Assembly: GCF_000771225.1 (NCBI RefSeq)
Contig: NZ_JDTZ01000003.1
Coordinates: 423,259-487,258, forward strand
DNA from: Bifidobacterium pseudolongum subsp. pseudolongum DSM 20099
GTDB taxonomy: Bacteria > Actinomycetota > Actinomycetes > Actinomycetales > Bifidobacteriaceae
Length of the DNA stretch: 64,000 nt
Direction: 5' to 3'
Position 1 is the stretch's first letter. Each line of letters starts with the position of its first letter. Under the pieces are notes generated by a model. It was not told the origin of the DNA. It saw nothing but the letters and a program-made list of their open reading frames with translations, and ran no database searches. A program made the translations under genes and the position numbers. Positions 31,324 through 42,084 of the stretch are shown in pieces.

Positions 31324-33083
31324 CGTGCGGTGGTGTTGAGCAGGTCGAACGCCGAAGGCAGAGCGGCGATCACATCGCTGGCGATGATTGGATGCCCGCA
31401 CGCGGATTGGGCGATGTCCCGCTTCGGCTCGCCGTACAGGTGCGGACCCTGCCATGCATGCTGGTCACTGTGCGCCGCCATGGCCGCCGCCAAACCGTGC
31501 GTATAGACCGCGCCGGCCGCTGTTTCGGCCACAAGTGTCGGATCCTCGATCAGTTCCTGGGCCCGTTGTGCGAGCAGGGCGCCGGTGATGCCCGCGAGTA
31601 CATCGCCTGCGCCTGCCGTGGCCAGGAACGCCGGCGCGCGCCCGCACACCAAGGTGCGCATGCCGCCATTGCCGTCAGGGCCGACGATCACCGTATAGGC
31701 GCCCTTGAGCACCACGGTCGCTCCGGTGAGTTCACAGGCGCGCTGTGCCTGCCGCAATGGCTCGGCCATGACCTCCTCGCGGCTCGTCGGTGCATCCATC
31801 CGGGTAAGCAGTCGGGCCAGTTCGCCGGCGTGCGGCGTGATCACCACCTGCGGCGGCACATGGTCCGGCAACAGGTCGAGCGCGCCAGCATCCACCACAA
31901 TCGGCGGCATGGCGAGCGCCTCGCTGTTCGCGCCGTCTTGGGTGAGGCTGTAATGGGCGAGCAGTGCGCTGATGGCGGTGCGTTGGATGTCTACGGTGTC
32001 GGTGTGGTCGGTGTCTGGCACGCCACACCCGGTGACCCATGCTTGTACGTGGCCTTTGCCCATGACCGCTTCGGGGAGGGCCTGCAGCACCAGGTTCTGG
32101 GCGCGTTCGGGGCCGAGGTAGCGGACCATGCCGGTGTTGGAGCGTGCGGCGGCGCAACTGGAGAGCACTGCCGCGCCCGGGTAATGGGCGGATCCGGTGA
32201 TGAGTCCGACGACGCCGCGGTTGTATTTGGCGTCTTCGACGAGCGGGATGCGCAGCGCGTTCTGTGCGTAACCACAGTCGACGGTTTCGACGGTGGGCGT
32301 GGCATCGCCCACGTCGAAACCGAAGTCGACGAGCACGATGTTGCCGCATGCCAGTGAGGCGGGCGGGAGCATGGCGCATGGTTTGAGCGCGCCGTACATC
32401 ATGGTGACGTCCGCGGGAATGTATGCGCCGGGGAGTGATCCGTCGTCGACGCCGATGCCGGAGGGGGTGTCCACGGCCACGACGAAGGGGAAGTCGATGG
32501 CGAGTTCGTCGTCGGGCAGGCCCAGTCGCCGTGGCGGTGTGTTGGTGCGGCCGAGGACGGAGGCGAGGGCCGCGGGGATGCCGTGGAGTGCGCCGGTACC
32601 GCCTATGCCGGTCATGGCGTCGATGATAATGTGGGCTTTGCGGGCGAATGCGATGGCATGCTCGAGCCGTTGGCCGGCTTCTCCGGCGGGGAACCCGCTG
32701 GGGCAGCCGGGGATGTCGTTGGCCGGGTCGAGGGCGTAGATGTGGCCTCCGGATTCGAGAAAGGCTTCATAGGCGGCGTCATGCAGGGTGCGTCCCACGG
32801 CGATTGCGGTGACGTTGAGCCCCTCCGCTGCGAGCATCGCGCCGGTGTAGAGGCCGTCGCCACCGTTGTCACCGGCACCGGCGAGCACGCAGACACGCAA
32901 GTTGGTCTCGCCCCATTCCTCTTGGTCGATCACGTCGAGGATGGTGCGCGCCGTGGCACTGGCGGCCATGCGCATGAGGGGGACTTCGTCGGCGAGCAGC
33001 GGCTGTTCGAGCGCGCGTACGGTCGCGGTGTCGAATGCCGCGTTGGTCAGGGTGTCGGTGTGGTCTGCTGTCTGGTCTTCCAT
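31311..33083 (-). CDS. nnr: Bifunctional NAD(P)H-hydrate epimerase / ADP-dependent dehydratase
   Basis: 590 residues. Repairs hydrated NAD(P)H. N-terminal epimerase domain with VCVLAGAGDNGGDGLYTG; C-terminal ADP-dependent dehydratase domain with ITPHAGELARLL, VVLKGAYTVIVGP and the ATP/ADP-site FLATAGAGDVLAGI. Start chosen at 33083 because AAGGAC precedes it and family N-termini begin close to LEQPLL; the extra frame upstream is not supported. Two residue stretches between the domains are longer than usual and carry low-complexity inserts. Confidence 0.93.
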   Translation of the reverse strand: MEDQTADHTDTLTNAAFDTATVRALEQPLLADEVPLMRMAASATARTILDVIDQEEWGETNLRVCVLAGAGDNGGDGLYTGAMLAAEGLNVTAIAVGRTLHDAAYEAFLESGGHIYALDPANDIPGCPSGFPAGEAGQRLEHAIAFARKAHIIIDAMTGIGGTGALHGIPAALASVLGRTNTPPRRLGLPDDELAIDFPFVVAVDTPSGIGVDDGSLPGAYIPADVTMMYGALKPCAMLPPASLACGNIVLVDFGFDVGDATPTVETVDCGYAQNALRIPLVEDAKYNRGVVGLITGSAHYPGAAVLSSCAAARSNTGMVRYLGPERAQNLVLQALPEAVMGKGHVQAWVTGCGVPDTDHTDTVDIQRTAISALLAHYSLTQDGANSEALAMPPIVVDAGALDLLPDHVPPQVVITPHAGELARLLTRMDAPTSREEVMAEPLRQAQRACELTGATVVLKGAYTVIVGPDGNGGMRTLVCGRAPAFLATAGAGDVLAGITGALLAQRAQELIEDPTLVAETAAGAVYTHGLAAAMAAHSDQHAWQGPHLYGEPKRDIAQSACGHPIIASDVIAALPSAFDLLNTTARYED

Positions 33084-33285
33084 GGGAACTGTCCTTATGT
33101 GCTGTGCGCCGGCCGTTGCCGCATTGGGTGCGCCCGGATTGGCCTGTATGCTCATTCCAACTCTAGTACCGTTCGCCTTGACGTGCGCGCTGCGTTCAGC
33201 CGATGTTAGAACCGCGTTTCCGCGGTGTGTTGCTCCCGCACTTATTCCCATAACGATAACCAGACGAATCCACGCCATACGTCCC

Positions 33286-33291
33286 TATAAT
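33286..33291 (+). promoter_or_regulatory. Consensus -10 box of the bsh promoter
   Basis: Perfect TATAAT 61 bases before the bsh start codon. The expected -35 position is poor (GACGAA-like), so an activator or extended contact may be used. Confidence 0.5.
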
Positions 33292-33351
33292 CGCAATAGC
33301 AGTCCATCACGCCGCCGATTCACAAGGCGGCCTCGAAGAAAGGAATCACCC

Positions 33352-34296
33352 ATGTGCACTGCGGTCCGTTTTGTCGATGGCGAAGACAACATGTTCTTCG
33401 GCCGTAACCTTGATTGGTCGTTCTCGTACGGCGAGAAGGTGCTGTACACCCCAAAGGATTACAACTACCAGCCGGTGTTCAACGGCGAGGACCGCAACCA
33501 TGCGGTGCTCGGCATCGGCATCGTCGTCGACGACACCCCCCTGTATTTCGATTGCGCCAATGACGCAGGCCTTGCCGTTGCCGGACTCAATTTCCCGGGC
33601 TATGCCGAATATGCGTCCGACAGTGTGAACCTGACGGTCAATGTGGCCGCCTATGAGTTCCCACTGTGGGTGGCGCGCAATTTCACGTCGGTCGACGACG
33701 TGGCGGAGGCCCTGAAGAACGTCACAATCGTGGCGAAGCCCATCAACGACCAGTACCCGGTTGCGATGCTCCACTGGATCATCTCCGACGCGACGCGCAC
33801 CATCGTCGTCGAATACACGGCAAGCGGCATGCACGTCTACGACGACGACATCGACGTCATGACGAACCAGCCGGAGTTCCCAGTGCATCGCGCCAATCTC
33901 ATCAACTACATCAACTGCGATCCGGCGATGGTCAAGCCTGTCAAGTGGGGCAATGCGGAACTCAAGCCGTGGGGCGCCGGACTGAGCTCGCATGGGCTGC
34001 CGGGCGACCCGAACTCGATGTCGCGTTTTGTGCGCGCCGCCTACACGAACGCCCACTATCCGAACAAGGAGGGTGAGCAGGACAACGTCACCCGCCTGTT
34101 CAAGACGCTTTCAAGCGCCGCGATGATCGAGGGCATGAGCGCGATGGCTGACGGCCAGTACGAGAAGACCATCTTCACGAGCGGCTTCTCGGCCAACACG
34201 ATGACGTACTACAAGAACACGTACGACGATCCCACAATCCGCGCGTACGCCATGGCCGATTTCGACGAGACGAGCAACCAGCTGCAGACCAAGTGA
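33352..34296 (+). CDS. bsh: Bile salt hydrolase (choloylglycine hydrolase)
   Basis: 314 residues, Ntn-hydrolase that splits glycine and taurine from conjugated bile salts. Met1 is removed to expose the nucleophile Cys2; Arg18 and Asp21 (FGRNLDWSF), Asn172 (MTNQPEF) and Arg225 (SRFVRAAY) match the known active site. It starts after AAAGGAA; the upstream in-frame extension is antisense to nnr and rejected because Cys must be residue 2. It stands alone with its own TATAAT box and a 12-bp hairpin at its end. Marker of gut adaptation. Confidence 0.96.
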   Translation: MCTAVRFVDGEDNMFFGRNLDWSFSYGEKVLYTPKDYNYQPVFNGEDRNHAVLGIGIVVDDTPLYFDCANDAGLAVAGLNFPGYAEYASDSVNLTVNVAAYEFPLWVARNFTSVDDVAEALKNVTIVAKPINDQYPVAMLHWIISDATRTIVVEYTASGMHVYDDDIDVMTNQPEFPVHRANLINYINCDPAMVKPVKWGNAELKPWGAGLSSHGLPGDPNSMSRFVRAAYTNAHYPNKEGEQDNVTRLFKTLSSAAMIEGMSAMADGQYEKTIFTSGFSANTMTYYKNTYDDPTIRAYAMADFDETSNQLQTK

Positions 34297-34341
34297 TGCG
34301 CACCATGGCAGTGCATGGCGTGTGAACATCGACAAACCAAT

Positions 34342-34377
34342 GGGGCCCTGACCATCCACAACGGAGGTCAGGGCCCC
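34342..34377 (+). terminator. 12-bp hairpin after bsh
   Basis: GGGGCCCTGACC (34342-34353) and its perfect complement (34366-34377) with a 12-nt loop; no U-tract. Confidence 0.6.
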
Positions 34378-34451
34378 GGCGTCTGCCCATGCACACGGTC
34401 ACGCGCAGCAATCAAATACGAATCCAAGAACAGGAGAGGGGAGCACAACCC

Positions 34452-35498
34452 ATGAAGGAACCGACAGACACGTTGCCGTTGGATGCCACGGCGAGTCAGG
34501 CACAGCTCAATGCGTCAGGGGACGCCAATCCCACTGTGGTGGCCGAACAGAAACATGCTGGCGCAGCGGTGAAAGCGGCGCTCATCGCCAACATCGGGGT
34601 GGCCATCGCCAAGCTCGCGGCCGCGGTGTTCACCGGATCTTCCTCGATGCTCTCCGAATCCGTGCACTCCATCGCCGACTGCTCCAATGAGATCGTGCTC
34701 ATCATCGGGGACAAGGTCTCCAAGCACAAACTCAATTCGGAGCATCCCTTCGGTTGGTACCGCACCAAATATCTCGCGTCGTTCGTCGTGGCGACGTTGC
34801 TGTTCTTCGTCGGCGGTTTCTTCTCCACATCCGAAGCCGTGAAAAAGATTGTCGCCGTCAACGGCGACCCGGCGCTGCAGAACGCCAACCGCATGGAGCT
34901 GGCAGTGGCCCTCGTGGTGGTGCTGATCAGCGCCTGCCTCGAAGGGTATGGCCTGCACCAAAGCATCAAGGAAGCCAACGAGCGCATGAAGCGCACCGGC
35001 ACACCGCAGATGGGCATCTTCCGGTTCTGGAAGCACACCAAGTCCGCGGAGCTGGCCTCGGTCATCATGGAAGACACCCTCGCGTTGATCGGTCTGGCGT
35101 TCGCCTTCATCGGCATCGGATGTGCGATCATCTTCGACAACGAGCTGTTCGACGCGATTGGCGGCCTCATGGTCGGTCTCCTGCTGGTCGTCGGCTCACT
35201 CGTCCTGGCCTACAAGTCCGGGTCGCTGCTCATCGGCGAATCGGTGACCCCGGACACCCGCGAACGCATCGTGCGGGCGGTCGAACAGACCGATGGCGTG
35301 GAGAGGCTGATCAACATGCAGACCGTGCACATGTCGGAGGACAACATCCTGCTGTGTCTCAAAGTGCAGACGTCCAAGCTCGACCGTGACTACGATGTGC
35401 AGACTGTCGACAAAATCGAACGCGATGTGCGCACGGCGCTGCCTTGGTTCAATTTCGAAATCTACGTGGAGCCCGACGTGCTGCGCGTCAACAGGTAG
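34452..35498 (+). CDS. Cation diffusion facilitator metal transporter
   Basis: 348 residues, CDF family proton antiporter for divalent metals. Six hydrophobic helices. Metal residues of helix 2 are seen in SVHSIADCSNE (His72, Asp76), and helix 5 carries a second acidic pair in SVIMEDTLAL. The long N-terminal tail (~40 residues, rich in Asp and Thr) and a C-terminal cytosolic domain (VQTVDKIERDVR) are typical. The metal is not fixed by sequence; an H-D pattern suggests zinc, iron or manganese. GGAGAGGGGAG before ATG 34452. Convergent with the ABC-F gene only 16 bases away. Confidence 0.88.
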   Translation: MKEPTDTLPLDATASQAQLNASGDANPTVVAEQKHAGAAVKAALIANIGVAIAKLAAAVFTGSSSMLSESVHSIADCSNEIVLIIGDKVSKHKLNSEHPFGWYRTKYLASFVVATLLFFVGGFFSTSEAVKKIVAVNGDPALQNANRMELAVALVVVLISACLEGYGLHQSIKEANERMKRTGTPQMGIFRFWKHTKSAELASVIMEDTLALIGLAFAFIGIGCAIIFDNELFDAIGGLMVGLLLVVGSLVLAYKSGSLLIGESVTPDTRERIVRAVEQTDGVERLINMQTVHMSEDNILLCLKVQTSKLDRDYDVQTVDKIERDVRTALPWFNFEIYVEPDVLRVNR

Positions 35499-35514
35499 CG
35501 GCCGGGCCGATGTA

Positions 35515-37116
35515 CTACTCTTCGGCGACGAGCTCCAGGTACGAATCGTTCCACAGGTCCTCGTCGCCGTCGGGCATGAGCAGCACACGCTCCGGGCGCA
35601 ACGCCTCGACCGCGCCCTCGTCGTGGGTCACGAGCACGATCGCGCCCTCGTATTTCGCGATGGCCTTGAGAATCTCCTGGCGCGAGGCCGGGTCGAGGTT
35701 GTTCGTCGGTTCGTCGAGCAGCAGCACGTTGGCGCGCGACGTAACCAAGGTGGCGAGCGCCAACCGCGTTTTCTCGCCGCCGGAGAGCACGTGGGTGGGT
35801 TTGAACGCGTCGTCGCCGGAGAACAGGAAGGATCCCAGGATCGAGCGTGCTTGGGTGTCGTTGAGTTCCGGGGCCACGTTGCGTAGGTTGTCCAGCACAC
35901 TCACCCCCATGTCGAGGGTGTCGTGCTCTTGGGCGAAGTAGCCGATTTTGGCGCCGTGACCGTATTCGACCTCGCCGGTGTCGGGCTGTTCCAAGTGGGC
36001 GAGCAGACGCAGCGTGGTGGTTTTGCCTGCGCCGTTGTAGCCGAGGATGACGACCCGGGAGCCTTTGTCGATGGCCAGATTGACACCGGCGAACACGATG
36101 TTCGACCCGTAGGCCTTTGAGATGTCCTTCGCTTCGATGGGGGTGCGACCGCAGGGGGCTGGTTCGGGGAAGCGGATGTCGGCGACTTTTTCGCGTTTCT
36201 GTGCGGTGGAGGTTTCGGAGAGAAGCTTTTCCGCTCGGCGCATCATGTTCTGCGCGGCCACGGCCTTGGTGGCTTTGGCATGCAGGCGGATGCCCTGCTG
36301 CATGAGGCGTTCGGCTTTCTTCTCCGCCACTTCGCGTTCACGGCGGCGGCGCTCCTCGTCCACGGCGCGCTGGTGCAGGTAGGCGGTCCATCCGAGTGAA
36401 TACATGTCGATCTGGCCGAGTTGCGCGTCGAGGTGCCAGACCTTGTTCACCACTTCATCGAGCAGTTCGGTGGAGTGGGAGATTACCAGGAATCCGCCTT
36501 CGTACTGCTTGAGGTAGCTGCGCAGCCATTCGATGGAGTCGGCGTCCAAGTGGTTTGTGGGTTCGTCGAGGATCAGGGTGTCGGCGTCCGAGAACAGGAT
36601 GCGCGCCAGCTCGATGCGTCGGCGCTGGCCGCCGGACAGAGTGCCCAAGGGGCGGCTCATCACTTCCTGGGGCAGGCCGAGGCTGGAGGCCATGGCCTGC
36701 GCTTCGGATTGCGCGGCGTATCCGCCGGCTTTTTCGAAGTCCTGCATCGCCTTGTCGTAGCGGTTCATCGCCTTGGTCATCACGTCAGGATCCGGGTCCG
36801 TCATGTCGCGTTCGGCTTTGCGAATGCGGTTGATGATGGTGGCGATGTCACGTGCGCTCATCATGCGGTCGAGCGCGGATTGTTCGGGGTCGGCGGCATG
36901 GGTGTCCTGTGGCAGATACCCCAGTTTGCCGCTCACGCGCACCGATCCGGCGGTGGGCAGCAAGTCGCCGGTGATCACACGGGTGAGTGTGGTTTTGCCT
37001 GCGCCATTGCGACCGACGAGGCCGATCTTGTCGCCTTTGCTCACGTGGAAGTTGGTGGGGTGCAACAGGGTGCGTGCACCGATTTGAATCTCGAGTCCCT
37101 GCGCTTCGATTGGCAT
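35515..37116 (-). CDS. ABC-F protein (ribosome-associated ATPase)
   Basis: 533 residues with two ABC cassettes and no membrane part. Cassette 1: Walker A GRNGAGKTT (35-43), signature LSGGQRRR, Walker B LILDEP. Cassette 2: GYNGAGKTT, LSGGEKTR, LLLDEP. The basic coiled-coil linker between cassettes (EERRRREREVAEKKAERLM) is the ABC-F interdomain linker that reaches the ribosome P-site. Related to Rv2477c/EttA-like actinobacterial translation factors; antibiotic resistance is possible but not shown. Confidence 0.9.
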   Translation of the reverse strand: MPIEAQGLEIQIGARTLLHPTNFHVSKGDKIGLVGRNGAGKTTLTRVITGDLLPTAGSVRVSGKLGYLPQDTHAADPEQSALDRMMSARDIATIINRIRKAERDMTDPDPDVMTKAMNRYDKAMQDFEKAGGYAAQSEAQAMASSLGLPQEVMSRPLGTLSGGQRRRIELARILFSDADTLILDEPTNHLDADSIEWLRSYLKQYEGGFLVISHSTELLDEVVNKVWHLDAQLGQIDMYSLGWTAYLHQRAVDEERRRREREVAEKKAERLMQQGIRLHAKATKAVAAQNMMRRAEKLLSETSTAQKREKVADIRFPEPAPCGRTPIEAKDISKAYGSNIVFAGVNLAIDKGSRVVILGYNGAGKTTTLRLLAHLEQPDTGEVEYGHGAKIGYFAQEHDTLDMGVSVLDNLRNVAPELNDTQARSILGSFLFSGDDAFKPTHVLSGGEKTRLALATLVTSRANVLLLDEPTNNLDPASRQEILKAIAKYEGAIVLVTHDEGAVEALRPERVLLMPDGDEDLWNDSYLELVAEE

Positions 37117-37238
37117 GCTTCACCGTCTTTCCTGTGCTATGCGCTTGGAATGTAAGGCCTGTGACGAATGGGTGCGCCGGGTGTCGGTCGTCGCCGGTCG
37201 CACGGTTGCGCCGCGGGCCGCCAACGCACCGCAGACCA

Positions 37239-37835
37239 TCATATGCGGTGCGTCGGTCTTCGTCCAGCGCCGTCAACCACCGGCGTACGGTAGGCGTTCC
37301 AATCGATGCGCGCACGGTATGTGGCGATCAGGTCGTCGAGGATTGCCGCGGCATAGGCGGGGCTTGTCGACGGCAGTGCGGTTGCGGGAAGGGTGATGCC
37401 TTGCGCGGCCAGATCCGGCTCGCAATAGCGGTGGTAGAGCGCGGTGGCCTTCGCCCCGCACGTATAGATGTGGTTGACGCGCGAACCGGTGATGATGGGA
37501 GCCAGATCGCTCGGCACCACATTGCGGATGCTCGCGTCGCTGGCGTGGCGAATGTCACAGGATTCGATCGCATCCCATAACGCGATGTGGTGTCGCAACG
37601 CGAACGCACGCCGCGATTGCACCGAGGCGTCCACGCGGTCAGCGGGGTCGTCCGGGTCGGCGAACAACGCTTCCATGACCGGCCAGAACCGGTTGCGCGG
37701 ATGCATATAGAAGAAACCCTGGCTGCGCGACGCCGGACTGGCCATGGTTCCCAAAAACAGGATGCGTGACGCATGGTCGTACAGCGGGCCGAACCCATGG
37801 TCGACCCGCTGCAGGCCTTCCCCGTGCTCGGTCAC
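37239..37835 (-). CDS. DNA-deoxyinosine glycosylase (UDG superfamily, hypoxanthine glycosylase)
   Basis: 198 residues. The core LFLGTMASPASRSQGFFY then HPRNRFWPVM is the family-6 uracil-DNA-glycosylase-like signature; these enzymes excise deoxyinosine (deaminated adenine). The C-terminal segment TALPSTSPAY carries the second conserved loop. GTG start overlaps the stop of the upstream membrane-protein gene (GTGA), so the two are co-translated. Fits near the uvrA/uvrC repair genes although on the opposite strand. Confidence 0.85.
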   Translation of the reverse strand: MTEHGEGLQRVDHGFGPLYDHASRILFLGTMASPASRSQGFFYMHPRNRFWPVMEALFADPDDPADRVDASVQSRRAFALRHHIALWDAIESCDIRHASDASIRNVVPSDLAPIITGSRVNHIYTCGAKATALYHRYCEPDLAAQGITLPATALPSTSPAYAAAILDDLIATYRARIDWNAYRTPVVDGAGRRPTHRI

Positions 37836-38818
37836 TGGCGTAACCCCTCATGCGTCGGGCCACCCTGATAATCCTTGGTGGCGGGGGATCCCATGCTGGT
37901 GAGGCGGGGGGAGATGCGAGCCCATGGAATGTACATGAACACCGCGGCCGCAGTGGCGAGCGCGATGCCCAGCACCGCGGTGACTTTGGAGACGTCCATG
38001 AGGCGAATCGCCACGCCGACGACGGCCCACAAGGTGACCAGGCCGAAGATCCAGTCACCGAACTTGTAGCGCGCGAAGCAGGCGAGCGCGAGCAGGAGCA
38101 CGACCACCACGATAGTGGTGATGGACTGTGCGGTCGTGGAGATGGCGCCGTCTTTCGACACGTAGTACGTGGCGGCGCGGGCGATGTCGGTCACGCATTC
38201 CACGAGGAGCCATGACCCCCACAATGAGAACGGCGCCCAATCCCAGAGGCTGTGGTGCTTGTTGCGGCGGGTGAGGAACCACAATGCCCAGACGAGTGCG
38301 GCCTGGATCAGCACAAGCGAGATCGCCGAAGGGTAGTTCTGGTTGTGCCATGCGAAGATCCAGCCGATTTCCACGCCTGCTGTGACGATGAACAGCAGTC
38401 CGAGCAGGGTGAATGGGGTGCGGCCCAACCGTTTCGCTTTGCGCCGACCGTTGCCGATGCGGATGAGCCAGATGGCGAGCAGCGCGTAGATGGGGATCCA
38501 GATGAGCTGCACATAGCGGTCGGGCGCAAACCATGCGAATACGGATGCGCGCGAAGCACCGGGGGCGAGATGCACGAGCACGCCGAATTGCGCGAGCGCG
38601 TTGATGACGATCATCGCGAGCAACACCACCCATGCGACGATGACCTCAATGTCGTGCCGGGCGGCGTGCTCCTCCTTCTTCGCCTTCATCTCGTTGGACC
38701 GGGAGGTCGTTGCGGGCGCGGTTGGCGTGGTGGTGTCGTCCATGGCGGGTGGCACAGGAGGGGCGGCGGGCGGTTCGTCCTGCACGGGGGTGGTGTCTGG
38801 TTGCATGTCTTGGGTCAT
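37832..38818 (-). CDS. Polytopic membrane protein, TspO-like in part
   Basis: 328 residues. A Pro/Thr/Ala-rich cytosolic start (~1-45) is followed by about eight hydrophobic helices (from [12 protein letters not shown] to [13 protein letters not shown]). The stretch [12 protein letters not shown] then [22 protein letters not shown] is Trp-rich and recalls TspO/MBR proteins, but the match is partial and I do not claim function. GGAGGAGAGCG precedes the ATG at 38818. Overlaps the glycosylase gene that follows it. Confidence 0.72.
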   Translation of the reverse strand: MTQDMQPDTTPVQDEPPAAPPVPPAMDDTTTPTAPATTSRSNEMKAKKEEHAARHDIEVIVAWVVLLAMIVINALAQFGVLVHLAPGASRASVFAWFAPDRYVQLIWIPIYALLAIWLIRIGNGRRKAKRLGRTPFTLLGLLFIVTAGVEIGWIFAWHNQNYPSAISLVLIQAALVWALWFLTRRNKHHSLWDWAPFSLWGSWLLVECVTDIARAATYYVSKDGAISTTAQSITTIVVVVLLLALACFARYKFGDWIFGLVTLWAVVGVAIRLMDVSKVTAVLGIALATAAAVFMYIPWARISPRLTSMGSPATKDYQGGPTHEGLRQ

Positions 38819-38980
38819 ATCCGCTCTCCTCCCATGCGCGTGCGGCGCACTGTGTTGGTGCCTTGTGGCTTGGTATCTTCCAGAGTAGACGGTGGCGGCC
38901 GGACGTACGGTCGTGGGGCGCGCGTTTTCGCAATTGGATTCAGCCCCGCGCGCACTTTGCCCGTCAAACGGCACGGTTAT

Positions 38981-38994
38981 CGAACAGGTGTTCG
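38981..38994 (+). promoter_or_regulatory. LexA (SOS) box upstream of uvrA
   Basis: CGAACAGGTGTTCG is a perfect palindromic match to the Gram-positive/actinobacterial LexA consensus CGAACRNRYGTTCG. It covers the region just upstream of and at the likely -35, with a TATCCT -10 box at 39015-39020, so LexA would repress uvrA until DNA damage. Confidence 0.85.
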
Positions 38995-39070
38995 ATTTTT
39001 TGCGTGTCTTGTTGTATCCTTGACACGCGGACCATCATGGTCGCACCATCTTTCGGCTTGGAGGAGACGA

Positions 39071-42058
39071 ATGGCAACAGCATTTGAGGCGCGCGCATCC
39101 GAACCCATCATCGAACGGGTGATGTCGAGCGATTCGTTCCTGGGCGCGGAGCTCGCCAAGGCGCCGCTGCGCGAACAGCACGGCTCACTGATCGCGGACA
39201 TCAGCCACCTGCCCAGCGACCTCAAGATCGTGATCCAGGGTGCGCGTGAACACAACCTCAAGAACGCGGACCTGGAGTTCCCACGCAACCGCATGGTCGT
39301 CTTCACCGGCCTGTCGGGGTCGGGCAAATCGTCGATGGCGTTCGACACGTTGTTCGCCGAGGGCCAGCGGCGCTACGTCGAATCCCTGTCTGCATACGCA
39401 CGCCAATTCCTCGGCCAGATGGACAAACCGGACGTCGATTTCATCGAAGGCCTGAGCCCGGCCGTCTCGATCGACCAGAAGACGACGAACCGCAACCCCC
39501 GTTCCACCGTGGGCACCATCACCGAGATCTATGATTACCTGCGCCTGCTGTTCGCGCGCACCGGCGTGCCGCACTGCCCGGCGTGCGGGGCCGAGGTGAG
39601 CGCGCAGACGCCGCAGCAGATGGTCGACCGCCTGCTCGCCAACCCTGAGCGCACACGCTTCCAGATCCTCGCGCCGGTCGTGCGCGGGCGCAAAGGCGAA
39701 TTCGAAGACCTGCTCGAACTGCTGCGCGGCGACGGCTATGCGCGCGCACTCATCGACGGGCAGATGCGCCAACTGTCCGACGACATCACGCTGACGAAGC
39801 AGAAGAAGCACACCATCGAGGTCGTCGTCGACCGGCTCGTCATCAAAGACGGCATCCGCCAGCGCCTCACCGACTCCGTCGAAACGGCGCTCAGACTGGC
39901 CAACGGGCTCATGGTCGCCGATTTCGTCGACCGCAACGAGAACGACCCGCTGCGCCGCGTGCCGTTCTCCGAACACATGGCATGCCCGAACGGGCACACG
40001 CTCGAACTCGACGAGATCGAACCACGCACGTTCTCGTTCAACGCGCCCTACGGCGCATGCCCCGAATGCACCGGACTCGGATTCAGCCTCGCAATCGACC
40101 CCGAACTCGTGGTGCCCGACCCCGACAAGACGCTCAACGAAGGCGCGATCGAACCGTGGATGATGACGAAAAGCACCGGCGATTACTACCGCCATCTGCT
40201 TGAGGGCCTCGCCTCAGAACTCGGCTTCGACCTGGACACCCCGTGGAAGGACCTGCCCGAAGAAGTGCGTCAGGCCATCATGTACGGCAAGGACTTCAAG
40301 GTCACCGTCTCGTACCGCAACCGTTGGGGGCGCATGCGCGAATACTCGACCGGGTTCGAGGGCGTGGTGCGGTCGCTCATGCGCCGGCACGAGGAGACCG
40401 ATTCGGAACAGCGCAAGCAATACTACGAATCGTATATGCGCGAAGTGCCGTGCTCCGTGTGCCATGGCAAGCGGCTCAAGCCCGAGGTGCTCGCCGTCAC
40501 TGTGGAAGGCAAATCGATCGCCGACGTGTGCGACATGTCCGCCGAACGTGGCCTCAAGTGGATCAACGAACTCGACCTGACCGGGGCCAAGGCCCAGATC
40601 GCTGGCGAAGTCGTCAAGGAGATCCGCGCGCGCCTCGGATTCCTCAACGACGTAGGTCTCAACTACTTGACGCTTTCGCGCGCCGCGAAGACACTGTCGG
40701 GCGGCGAAGCGCAGCGCATCAGGCTCGCCACGCAAATCGGATCGGGCCTCGTGGGTGTCATGTACGTGCTTGACGAACCCTCGATCGGCCTGCACCAACG
40801 CGACAACGCGCGCCTGATCGACACCCTGCACCATCTGCGTGACCTGGGCAACACGCTCATCGTCGTCGAACACGACGAAGACACGATCCGCAGCGCCGAC
40901 TGGCTCGTTGACATCGGCCCGGGCGCAGGCGAACACGGCGGCGAAGTCGTCTATTCCGGCCCCGCCGATCACCTCGTGGACGCCACGCGTTCCATCACCG
41001 GTGACTACATCGCCGGCAGGCGCCGCATCGACGTGCCCAAGAAGCGCCGCAAGACACGCAAAACGAAGCAGCTCACCGTGGTGGGGGCGCGCGAGAACAA
41101 CCTCAAGGACCTGACCGTGCGGTTCCCCTTGGGCGTGATGACATGCGTGACCGGTGTCTCGGGGTCCGGCAAATCCACGCTCGTCAACCAGATCCTCTAC
41201 CCGGTGCTCGCCGACAAGCTCAACGGCGCACGCATCGTGCCCGGCAAACACACACGTGTCGAGGGCGTGGACCAATGCGACAAGGTGATCCACGTCGACC
41301 AGAACCCGATCGGACGCACGCCACGGTCGAACCCGGCCACCTACACCGGCGTGTGGGACAAGATCCGCACCCTGTTCGCCAAGACCCCCGAAGCGCAGGT
41401 GCGCGGCTACGGTCCGGGCAGGTTCTCGTTCAACGTCAAGGGCGGACGCTGTGAGGCGTGCCATGGCGACGGCACCCTCAAGATCGAGATGAATTTCCTG
41501 CCCGACGTGTATGTGGAGTGCGAGGAATGCCACGGCAAGCGGTACAACCGCGAGACGCTCGAAGTCAAATATAACGGCAAGACTGTCGCCGACATCCTCG
41601 ACATGCCCATCAGCGAGGCCGCCGAGTTCTTCAAGGCGTATCCGGCGATCTCACGGTATCTGGACACCCTTGTACAGGTGGGCCTGGGCTACATCCGTTT
41701 GGGGCAGCCCGCCACCACACTGTCGGGCGGTGAATCGCAGCGCGTCAAGCTCGCGACCGAGCTGCAACGCCGTTCCACCGGCAAGACCGTGTACATCCTC
41801 GACGAGCCGACGACCGGCCTGCACTTCGAAGACGTGAACAAACTGCTCGTGGTGCTGCAAGGACTGGTGGACAAAGGCAACACGGTCATCGTGATCGAGC
41901 ACAACCTGGACGTGGTCAAATCCAGCGACTGGATCATCGACCTGGGTCCGGAAGGCGGCGAAGGCGGCGGCACAATCGTGGCCGAGGGAACACCCGAACA
42001 CGTGGTGCAATGCGACGAGTCGTGGACCGGCCGCTTCCTGTCGCCACTGCTCAAATGA
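39071..42058 (+). CDS. uvrA: Excinuclease ABC subunit A
   Basis: 995 residues, DNA-damage recognition ATPase of nucleotide excision repair. The first Walker [10 protein letters not shown] is at 80-88, the second in GVSGSGKST; two [20 protein letters not shown] signatures and zinc modules ([15 protein letters not shown] region; [10 protein letters not shown]) are present. The homology core ([13 protein letters not shown]) begins only near residue 53, so about 50 residues form an N-terminal extension; the start at 39071 is firm because of TTGGAGGAGACG. Ahead of uvrC by 26 bases and under an SOS box. Confidence 0.97.
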   Translation: MATAFEARASEPIIERVMSSDSFLGAELAKAPLREQHGSLIADISHLPSDLKIVIQGAREHNLKNADLEFPRNRMVVFTGLSGSGKSSMAFDTLFAEGQRRYVESLSAYARQFLGQMDKPDVDFIEGLSPAVSIDQKTTNRNPRSTVGTITEIYDYLRLLFARTGVPHCPACGAEVSAQTPQQMVDRLLANPERTRFQILAPVVRGRKGEFEDLLELLRGDGYARALIDGQMRQLSDDITLTKQKKHTIEVVVDRLVIKDGIRQRLTDSVETALRLANGLMVADFVDRNENDPLRRVPFSEHMACPNGHTLELDEIEPRTFSFNAPYGACPECTGLGFSLAIDPELVVPDPDKTLNEGAIEPWMMTKSTGDYYRHLLEGLASELGFDLDTPWKDLPEEVRQAIMYGKDFKVTVSYRNRWGRMREYSTGFEGVVRSLMRRHEETDSEQRKQYYESYMREVPCSVCHGKRLKPEVLAVTVEGKSIADVCDMSAERGLKWINELDLTGAKAQIAGEVVKEIRARLGFLNDVGLNYLTLSRAAKTLSGGEAQRIRLATQIGSGLVGVMYVLDEPSIGLHQRDNARLIDTLHHLRDLGNTLIVVEHDEDTIRSADWLVDIGPGAGEHGGEVVYSGPADHLVDATRSITGDYIAGRRRIDVPKKRRKTRKTKQLTVVGARENNLKDLTVRFPLGVMTCVTGVSGSGKSTLVNQILYPVLADKLNGARIVPGKHTRVEGVDQCDKVIHVDQNPIGRTPRSNPATYTGVWDKIRTLFAKTPEAQVRGYGPGRFSFNVKGGRCEACHGDGTLKIEMNFLPDVYVECEECHGKRYNRETLEVKYNGKTVADILDMPISEAAEFFKAYPAISRYLDTLVQVGLGYIRLGQPATTLSGGESQRVKLATELQRRSTGKTVYILDEPTTGLHFEDVNKLLVVLQGLVDKGNTVIVIEHNLDVVKSSDWIIDLGPEGGEGGGTIVAEGTPEHVVQCDESWTGRFLSPLLK

Positions 42059-42084
42059 CCCAAGCGGCAACGTAAGGAGAGTCC

